A stretch of DNA of 11,210 nt from Oscillospiraceae bacterium (GTDB lineage: Bacteria > Bacillota > Clostridia > Oscillospirales > Ruminococcaceae). The stretch's first letter is position 1. Each line of letters begins with the position of its first letter. The position numbers and the translations under genes are program-made. Below are positions 6,204 through 11,210 of the stretch, piece by piece. The stretch is taken from NCBI GenBank assembly GCA_028694405.1, contig JAQUTM010000066.1:1-11210 (forward strand), read 5' to 3'. Under the pieces are notes generated by a model. It was not told where the DNA came from and searched no databases. It saw only the letters and a list, made by a program, of their open reading frames with translations.

Positions 6204-7523
6204 TTATACCGTTACTACGTCATCGATGATAACAGGAGGCACCGTAACTGCGGAGGCAAAGGGTTGGGCGTCTAACTCCTCTTTTGCAACCGCAAGCATT
6301 AGCTTGATGCGGTTTTCCTGATTAACCCGCGTTGCACTGGGGTCGTAGTCAATGGGTACAATGTTGGCGCGTGGGTCCACTGTTTTAATTTTGCGTATCA
6401 TGCCTTTGCCGTTGATGTGGTTAGGCAAACAGCCAAAGGGCTGGGTACATACAATATTGGGATAGCCTGTTTCGCTTAACTCCATCATTTCGGCGGTAAG
6501 CAGCCAACCCTCTCCCATTTTGCTGCCGTAGCCAACAACGCCTTTTACCAAGGATTTAATGTGCTGATAAGGGCTTGGACAAACAAACTGGGGATATTTT
6601 TTTACCGCTTCAATCAAGCCGGTTTCCATTTTGGTAAGATATTGCATCAATATACTGCACAGCGCGTATTTTGCGGGGTTGCCGCCATATAGCTTACAGT
6701 CCTCCAGACGATTATCCACTTTAAACAAGGCAAAGCCCATAATGCCGGGCACCATATATTCGCAGCCCTGTTGACGCAAAAAGTCCTCTAAATTGTTGTT
6801 GCCCAAGCTCGCGTACTTTACATAAATTTCGCCTACCACGCCAACACGGATTTTAGGTGTGCGGTTGACGGGGATTTTTGCAAAATCGGCGGCAATGGCC
6901 TCTAAGGTGGGTAGCATATGGCGCACGGTAAAGCCCTTGTTGGCGTCAAAGGTAGTGCTTATTTTGTTAATCCAGCCGGACAGCAAACGGTCGGTTTCCC
7001 CTGCCACAGCCTCGTATGGACGCACTTGGTTAGATAGCAGCATCAGCTCGTCACCGTACACAATGCCCGCAATAATTTTGCGCAGCATAGGGAGCGTAAG
7101 CTTAAACCCGGGGTTGCTCTCTAAGCCACTCATATTTAAGCTTACCACAGGCACCAAGCCGTAGCCCGCTTTTTTCAGCGCCTTGCGCAGCAGATGTATG
7201 TAGTTAGAGGCGCGGCAACCGCCGCCTGTTTGTGTAATCATCAAGGCTACTTTATTTATGTCGTATTTACCGCTGTTTAAAGCGTCAATCATTTGGCCGA
7301 TAACAAGCAAGGCCGGATAGCAGGTGTCGTTATGAACATATTTTAGACCCTCTTGTGCAATTTGGGGGCCGCTGTTTGTTAAAAACTCCATTTTATAGCC
7401 GCAGGAGCGGAAAACATTTTGAACAATGCCAAAATGAATAGGCGCCATACTGGGTGCCAACAGCGTGTGGGTCTTTTTCATCTCTTTGGTAAAAATAACG
7501 CGGTCGTTTTCTTTTTTAGCCAT
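6204..7523 (-). CDS. 2-hydroxyacyl-CoA dehydratase-like protein (separate C-terminal module)
   Basis: This 439-residue cytoplasmic protein resembles the 2-hydroxyglutaryl-CoA dehydratase-related module that ends the large clostridial 'acyl-CoA dehydratase activase-related' proteins. Conserved-looking features are 'LLAPSMAPIHFGIVQNVF' (21-38), 'NDTCYPALLVIGQM' with C68, 'TGGGCRASNYI' with C103, 'VGVVGEIYVKYA' (227-238), 'GEGWLLTAEMMEL' (337-349) and 'CTQPFGCLPNHINGKGM' with C359 and C365. The cysteines are candidate iron-sulfur ligands. I chose ATG 7523 because AAAGGA (complement of 7533-7538) lies nine bases upstream and the next codons (AKKENDR) read naturally; the longer frame to 7586 would overlap the preceding gene. 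It begins 25 bases after the activase gene's stop, so the two are one operon and probably work as a complex. Substrate is unknown; true dehydratase activity is not shown. Confidence 0.82.
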   Translation of the reverse strand: MAKKENDRVIFTKEMKKTHTLLAPSMAPIHFGIVQNVFRSCGYKMEFLTNSGPQIAQEGLKYVHNDTCYPALLVIGQMIDALNSGKYDINKVALMITQTGGGCRASNYIHLLRKALKKAGYGLVPVVSLNMSGLESNPGFKLTLPMLRKIIAGIVYGDELMLLSNQVRPYEAVAGETDRLLSGWINKISTTFDANKGFTVRHMLPTLEAIAADFAKIPVNRTPKIRVGVVGEIYVKYASLGNNNLEDFLRQQGCEYMVPGIMGFALFKVDNRLEDCKLYGGNPAKYALCSILMQYLTKMETGLIEAVKKYPQFVCPSPYQHIKSLVKGVVGYGSKMGEGWLLTAEMMELSETGYPNIVCTQPFGCLPNHINGKGMIRKIKTVDPRANIVPIDYDPSATRVNQENRIKLMLAVAKEELDAQPFASAVTVPPVIIDDVVTV

Positions 7524-7548
7524 AGTGTTTCGTCCTTTCACATAAGGG

Positions 7549-10476
7549 TTACAGTTTGCGCGTGTCGTCGCCCTGTGTGGCGGCAAACAGGCTGCGTAAA
7601 CGTATTTTTACAGCACCCAAATTGGTTATTTCGTCTATTTTGATTTGTGTGTAAATTTTGCCCTCACGCTCTAAAATTTCGCGACATTCATCAGTGGTTA
7701 TGGCGTCACACCCACAGCCAAAGCTTACAAGCTGTACCAAGTTCATGTTGGGGTGGCCCGCAATATATTGGGCGGCGGCGTACAGGCGGCTGTGGTAGGT
7801 CCACTGGTTTAGCACATGTACCTGTAGCTTTTCATGTACATGGCTGCCGATGACATCTTCGCTTACAACGGCAACGCCAAAGCCTGCAATTAAAGTATCA
7901 ATACCGTGGTTAATTTCGGGGTCAACGTGGTAGGGGCGGCCTGCCAATACCACAATGGGCTTGCCGTCTGCCTGCGCCGCGGCAACAATGCTGTCGCCCT
8001 CGGCCTGTATTTTTGCCATATAGCTGTGGTATTCTTCATAGGCGGCCTTGGTGGCGTGCTTAATTTGTGTAAGTGTAAACTGTCCTTCAAAGTGGCGCTG
8101 CATCATCTCGTAAAGCTTGCGGGGCACATCTTTTTCACGGTGCAGGCCAACATAATCATGGATATATTTTATACCTGACAAATGGGGCATATTGGCGTCC
8201 AGTACCTCGGGGTAGTAGGCTACAACGGGACAGTTATAGCAGTTGTCGCTGATATGCTCGTCTATGTTATAGCTCATGCAGGGGTAAAAAATGGTATCCA
8301 CACCCATGTCAATCAATGCCTCAACATGGCCGTGCATCAGCTTGGCAGGGAAACAAACCGTATCGCTGGGAATGGTAGCTTGCCCTTTTAGATAAAGCTT
8401 GCGGCTGGATAAGGGGCTGGTTACCACCTCAAAGCCAAGCATACTGAAGAAACGGTGCCAGAAAGGCAGCAGCTCATACATATTTAAGCCAAAGGGCAAA
8501 CCGATTTTACCCTTTGTACCGGGAACAGGGGTATAGCTTTGCAGCAAATGGAGTTTAAACTGATACAAATTTAAGCTGTCGTCGGCTTTTTTATTGGTGA
8601 CGGGGCGCTCACAGCGGTTACCGCTGATAAATTTACGTGTGCCGGCAAAGCTGTTTACGGTTAAACGGCAGTTGTTGGGGCAAAGACCGCAGTTGATAAC
8701 ACGCACCTCATGTGTAAAGGAAGCCAAGTCTGCGGCGGTTAAAATTGTGGTGGGGGCATTGTCAGGCCTGTATTGGCTTTGGGCGTATAAAGCCGCGCCA
8801 TAAGCACCCATTAAACCTGCAATATCAGGGCGTACTACTTCCAGTCCCAGCTCTTTTTCAAAGGCGCGCAGTACGGCATCATTGTAAAAAGTACCGCCCT
8901 GTACAACAATATGCTTGCCAAGCTCCTCGGTGCTGCTGGGGCGAATAACCTTGTACAAAGCGTTTTTAACAACGCTGATAGACAGACCAGCGCTGATATT
9001 TTCGGTGGAGGCACCGTCCTTTTGTGCCTGCTTTACGCTGCTGTTCATAAATACGGTGCAGCGGCTGCCAAGGTCTACCGGTTTATCGGCAAACAAACCC
9101 TTTTGGGCAAAATCGGCAATGCTGTAGCCCATAGCGCCTGCAAAGGTTTGCAAAAAGCTGCCGCAGCCGCTGGAGCATGCCTCGTTTAAATAGATGTTAT
9201 CAACGGTGCCGTTATGTATTTTAAAGCATTTAATATCTTGTCCGCCAATATCAATAACAAAATCTACAGAAGGCATAAACTGTTTAGCAGCGGTAAAATG
9301 GGCAACGGTTTCCACAATGCCGTAATCAATGCAAAAGGCGTTTTTGATGATGTCCTCGCCATAGCCTGTAACGGCACCGCTTACTATTTTAATGTTGGGG
9401 TAAAGGGTGTAAAGCTCTTCAAAAAAGGCCTTGATTAAAGGCACGGGGTTGCCGCTGTTGCTTTGATATTTAGAGTATAAAAGGTTGCCGTCCTGCCCCA
9501 ATACAACGGTTTTAACGGTTGTACTGCCTGCGTCAATACCAATAAACACACCTTGCTTATAATCTTGAAGGGTACCTGTGGGGACGCTGGCTTTGGCGTG
9601 GCGCTCGGCAAACTCCATATATTCGCCCTCGTTTTGAAAAAGCGGCTCTATGTAAGCAAAATCGCCGCTTGCCTGATAGTTGGCAAGCTTTTCCAGGGCG
9701 GCGCTTAAATCTACGGTTTCGGTGGCACAGTAAGCCGCACCCAAAGCAACGTAGTACAGACTGTTTTCGGGACAGGTGCCGGTAAGCTTAAGGGTTTTGT
9801 CAAAGCTTTCTCTCAGCTGGCTTAAAAAGGTTAACGGGCCGCCCAAATAAAGCACCTTGCCTGCAATGGGACGCCCCTGTGCAAGACCGGCTATGGTTTG
9901 GTTTACCACCGCATAAAATATGCTGGCGGCAACGTCGTTTTTGCGCGCACCTTGGTTTAGCAAGGGCTGAATATCCGTTTTGGCAAATACGCCGCAGCGG
10001 CTTGCAATGGTGTAAATTTTTTCATGCTCTGCCGCCAAAGCGTTCATCTCGTCCGGCGTCACGTTTAACAAAGTTGCCATTTGGTCAATAAAGGCACCGG
10101 TACCGCCGGCACAGCTGCCGTTCATACGAACCTCCATGCCGCCCTGTAAAAACAAAATTTTGGCATCTTCGCCGCCAAGTTCTATAATCGCGTCTGTACC
10201 GGGCAGCAAGCGGTTGGCACTTATGCGTGTTGCATATACCTCCTGTACAAAAGGTATGCCACAGCTGTCTGCCATGCCCATGCCTGCGCTGCCGCTAATG
10301 GTAAGCTGTACAGGCTGGTTTAAAGTAACCTCCTGTTGGATACGGCTTAGCAGCTCAGCCGTTTTTTGTGTAATTTGGCTGTAGTGCCGTTCGTAGCTTT
10401 TAAAAATAATGTTGTCTGCGGTGTCTAAAACAACCGCTTTAATAGTGGTGGAACCAATATCTAACCCAATGCGCAA
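7549..10476 (-). CDS. Tandem BadF/HgdC-type ATPase activase with DUF2229-like domain
   Basis: This 975-residue protein joins two ASKHA ATPase domains and a dehydratase-like region. Domain 1 (about 1-285) has 'GLDIGSTTIKAVV' (4-16), 'IELGGEDAK' (98-106), 'GSCAGGTGAF' (C122) and 'SRCGVFAKTD' (C161). Domain 2 (about 308-568) repeats them: 'GIDAGSTTVKTVV', 'IDIGGQDIK', 'EACSSGCGSF' (C434) and 'SRCTVFMNSS' (C473). A cysteine cluster follows (C596, C599, C603, C622). A DUF2229-like part comes next, with 'SDTVCFPAKL' (C708), 'YPCMSYN' (C733), 'NCYNCP' (C746, C749) and a terminal 'SFGCGCDAITTDE'. HgdC-type activases use ATP to push an electron from a [4Fe-4S] cluster into a dehydratase; that role here is inferred. 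The only start that fits is TTG 10476, with AGAGGGG nine bases upstream. The partner gene follows after 25 bases. Confidence 0.88.
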   Translation of the reverse strand: MRIGLDIGSTTIKAVVLDTADNIIFKSYERHYSQITQKTAELLSRIQQEVTLNQPVQLTISGSAGMGMADSCGIPFVQEVYATRISANRLLPGTDAIIELGGEDAKILFLQGGMEVRMNGSCAGGTGAFIDQMATLLNVTPDEMNALAAEHEKIYTIASRCGVFAKTDIQPLLNQGARKNDVAASIFYAVVNQTIAGLAQGRPIAGKVLYLGGPLTFLSQLRESFDKTLKLTGTCPENSLYYVALGAAYCATETVDLSAALEKLANYQASGDFAYIEPLFQNEGEYMEFAERHAKASVPTGTLQDYKQGVFIGIDAGSTTVKTVVLGQDGNLLYSKYQSNSGNPVPLIKAFFEELYTLYPNIKIVSGAVTGYGEDIIKNAFCIDYGIVETVAHFTAAKQFMPSVDFVIDIGGQDIKCFKIHNGTVDNIYLNEACSSGCGSFLQTFAGAMGYSIADFAQKGLFADKPVDLGSRCTVFMNSSVKQAQKDGASTENISAGLSISVVKNALYKVIRPSSTEELGKHIVVQGGTFYNDAVLRAFEKELGLEVVRPDIAGLMGAYGAALYAQSQYRPDNAPTTILTAADLASFTHEVRVINCGLCPNNCRLTVNSFAGTRKFISGNRCERPVTNKKADDSLNLYQFKLHLLQSYTPVPGTKGKIGLPFGLNMYELLPFWHRFFSMLGFEVVTSPLSSRKLYLKGQATIPSDTVCFPAKLMHGHVEALIDMGVDTIFYPCMSYNIDEHISDNCYNCPVVAYYPEVLDANMPHLSGIKYIHDYVGLHREKDVPRKLYEMMQRHFEGQFTLTQIKHATKAAYEEYHSYMAKIQAEGDSIVAAAQADGKPIVVLAGRPYHVDPEINHGIDTLIAGFGVAVVSEDVIGSHVHEKLQVHVLNQWTYHSRLYAAAQYIAGHPNMNLVQLVSFGCGCDAITTDECREILEREGKIYTQIKIDEITNLGAVKIRLRSLFAATQGDDTRKL

Positions 10477-10646
10477 AATGCAAATCCCCTCTCGTCCGGA
10501 AAATTATTATGGTTGTCTATATAACGATATAGCTGTGTTTAATTTTACAATATATAAATACAAGTCTATTCCAGCGGGACGCAATAGTCAATGGAAGAAA
10601 GAGCCTTTTTTAGAAGAAAACAAATATTTGGAGGGGTGTATAAAAT

Positions 10647-10669
10647 ATTTGTTAGCATAGCTAACGAAT
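10647..10669. repeat. Inverted repeat, 10-base arms around ATA
   Basis: ATTTGTTAGC (10647-10656), ATA, GCTAACGAAT (10660-10669): nine of ten arm positions are complementary and the tenth is T opposite G. The size and symmetry suit a dimeric repressor site. AAATATTTG (10643-10651) overlaps it and also occurs as CAAATATTTG at 10621-10630. Confidence 0.5.
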
Positions 10670-10686
10670 TGCACGTTTTGTGCAAT
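10668..10686. repeat. Inverted repeat, perfect 7-base arms
   Basis: ATTGCAC (10668-10674), GTTTT, GTGCAAT (10680-10686). It abuts the preceding dyad. It could be an operator, or a short hairpin if transcribed from an upstream promoter; it has no T run, so it is not a terminator. Confidence 0.5.
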
Positions 10687-10713
10687 AAAGGATATAAAAT
10701 ACAATTAAAGTGC

Positions 10714-10727
10714 CAATACAAGTATTG
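10714..10727. repeat. Inverted repeat overlapping the -35 box
   Basis: CAATAC, AA, GTATTG (perfect 6-base arms) overlaps the first three bases of the -35 box TTGTAA (10725-10730). A protein bound here would compete with RNA polymerase. The palindrome TTGTACAA (10732-10739) lies in the spacer. Confidence 0.45.
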
Positions 10728-10753
10728 TAATTTGTACAAGCCCTGGGTATACT
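10725..10753 (+). promoter_or_regulatory. Promoter for the short-chain dehydrogenase gene
   Basis: TTGTAA (10725-10730, four of six consensus bases), a 17-base spacer and TATACT (10748-10753, five of six). Transcription would begin near 10760, just ahead of the AAGGAGA ribosome binding site (10767-10773), giving a leader of about 20 bases. A weaker alternative is TTGCAC (10669-10674) with TATAAA (10693-10698), 18 bases apart. Confidence 0.6.
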
Positions 10754-10780
10754 TGAAAAATAAAGCAAGGAGAGATTAAA

Positions 10781-11210
10781 ATGGAAAATACCGTATTTAT
10801 TACCGGCGGCAGCCGTGGAATAGGCGCGGCTTGTGTACAGCTGTTTGCACAGCAGGGGTGGCAGGTTGCTTTTACTTATAACCGCAATGAAGCGGCGGCG
10901 GTTGCCCTGGCAAAAAAGCTGCAAAACGGCGGGGGACGCCTGTTGGCAATTAGCTGTGACGTGGCAAAAAAAGAGCAGGTAGACGCTGCTTTTGAGCAGG
11001 CTCGCCGCCATTTTGGGCCAATTTCCATTTTGGTTAACAATGCAGGCATTGCACAGCAAAAAATGTTTTGCGACATAACCGCGCAGGATTGGGACATGAT
11101 GTTTGATGTAAATGTAAAGGGAATGTACCACTGTATTCAGGCGGCTTTGCCCGACATGATACATTTAAAGGCAGGCAAAATTGTAAATGTATCCTCTATG
11201 TGGGGGCAGA
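10781..11210 (+). CDS. Short-chain dehydrogenase/reductase (FabG/YmfI-like), N-terminal part
   Basis: The first 143 residues of a classical SDR are present; the window ends before the catalytic Tyr-x-x-x-Lys. Seen are the NAD(P)-binding 'TGGSRGIG' (8-15), 'CDV' with D60 at the adenine pocket, 'NNAG' (86-89), N111 of the catalytic tetrad in 'DVNVKG', and 'VNVSSMWGQ' with the catalytic serine (S139). SDRs of this shape include 3-oxoacyl-ACP reductase FabG, which reduces the beta-keto group in fatty acid synthesis. The 'SSMWG' wording recalls YmfI-type reductases that modify elongation factor P, rather than 'SSVVG' typical of FabG, so I leave the symbol empty. ATG 10781 has AAGGAGA seven bases upstream. 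It is divergent from the activase operon and may share its control region. Confidence 0.88.
   Translation, partial: MENTVFITGGSRGIGAACVQLFAQQGWQVAFTYNRNEAAAVALAKKLQNGGGRLLAISCDVAKKEQVDAAFEQARRHFGPISILVNNAGIAQQKMFCDITAQDWDMMFDVNVKGMYHCIQAALPDMIHLKAGKIVNVSSMWGQ

Larger units (their letters stand above)
10477..10780. other. Divergent intergenic region rich in inverted repeats
   Basis: This 304-base AT-rich stretch separates the minus-strand activase operon from the plus-strand dehydrogenase gene. It holds the activase ribosome binding site (complement of about 10486-10492), a good plus-strand promoter (10725-10753) and several short inverted repeats listed separately. I found no convincing minus-strand promoter: TATATC and TATATA stretches lie in CTATAT-4-ATATAG (10517-10532) but lack a well-spaced -35. 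The open frame at 10591-10779 has no ribosome binding site and looks like chance. No RNA gene was recognised. Confidence 0.6.

Noticed and set aside
7524..7586. Longer start for the dehydratase-like gene (21 extra residues)
   Set aside because: The extension is encoded inside the end of the activase gene, reads as low-complexity text and has no ribosome binding site, while ATG 7523 has a good one.
10591..10779. 62-codon plus-strand open frame before the dehydrogenase gene
   Set aside because: No ribosome binding site precedes its ATG, it covers the inverted repeats and promoter, and the composition follows the AT-rich DNA.
10661..11164. 167-codon minus-strand open frame opposite the dehydrogenase gene
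   Set aside because: It is a shadow of the SDR coding sequence, whose NAD-binding and catalytic motifs are clear.

Overview
The window looks like a chromosomal stretch from an anaerobic Firmicute, most likely a clostridial (possibly Oscillospirales-type) gut or anaerobic bacterium. This is an inference from gene content: a 2-hydroxyacyl-CoA dehydratase/activase-type protein, a CPBP protease, a VioA-like sugar aminotransferase and a clostridial-style GNAT. Strong AGGAG-type ribosome binding sites and short U-tract terminators fit this. No rRNA, tRNA, CRISPR array, insertion sequence or phage gene was seen.

Region 1 (about 1-2910) is the edge of a surface-polysaccharide locus. It holds the C-terminal part of a Wzx/PST-type flippase and then a PLP-dependent DegT-family sugar aminotransferase (651-1757). 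A family 2 glycosyltransferase follows on the opposite strand (1822-2814), and the two converge on a bidirectional terminator. The glycosyltransferase has its own near-consensus promoter (TTGACA-17-TATACT).

Region 2 (about 2938-5415) is a two-gene plus-strand unit: a CPBP intramembrane protease, and 10 bases later one reading frame in which the tRNA adenosine deaminase TadA is fused to a GNAT acetyltransferase. It ends at a perfect 15-bp hairpin terminator. A lone XRE-type repressor (5528-5983, minus strand) converges on the same terminator.

Region 3 (6135-10476, minus strand) is a two-gene operon. The 975-residue first protein carries two tandem BadF/HgdC-type ATPase domains, a cysteine-rich segment and a DUF2229-like domain. 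The 439-residue second protein is 2-hydroxyacyl-CoA dehydratase-like. In many clostridia these parts form one polypeptide of about 1,400 residues; here they are two ORFs 25 bases apart, and the first uses a TTG start.

Region 4 (10477-11210) is a 304-base divergent intergenic region full of short inverted repeats, then the start of a FabG/YmfI-like short-chain dehydrogenase cut by the window end.

The most notable points are the TadA-GNAT fusion, the one-chain arrangement of all four predicted iron-sulfur cluster cysteines in the tandem activase, and the dyad-rich divergent promoter region. None amounts to a clearly new defence or mobile system.
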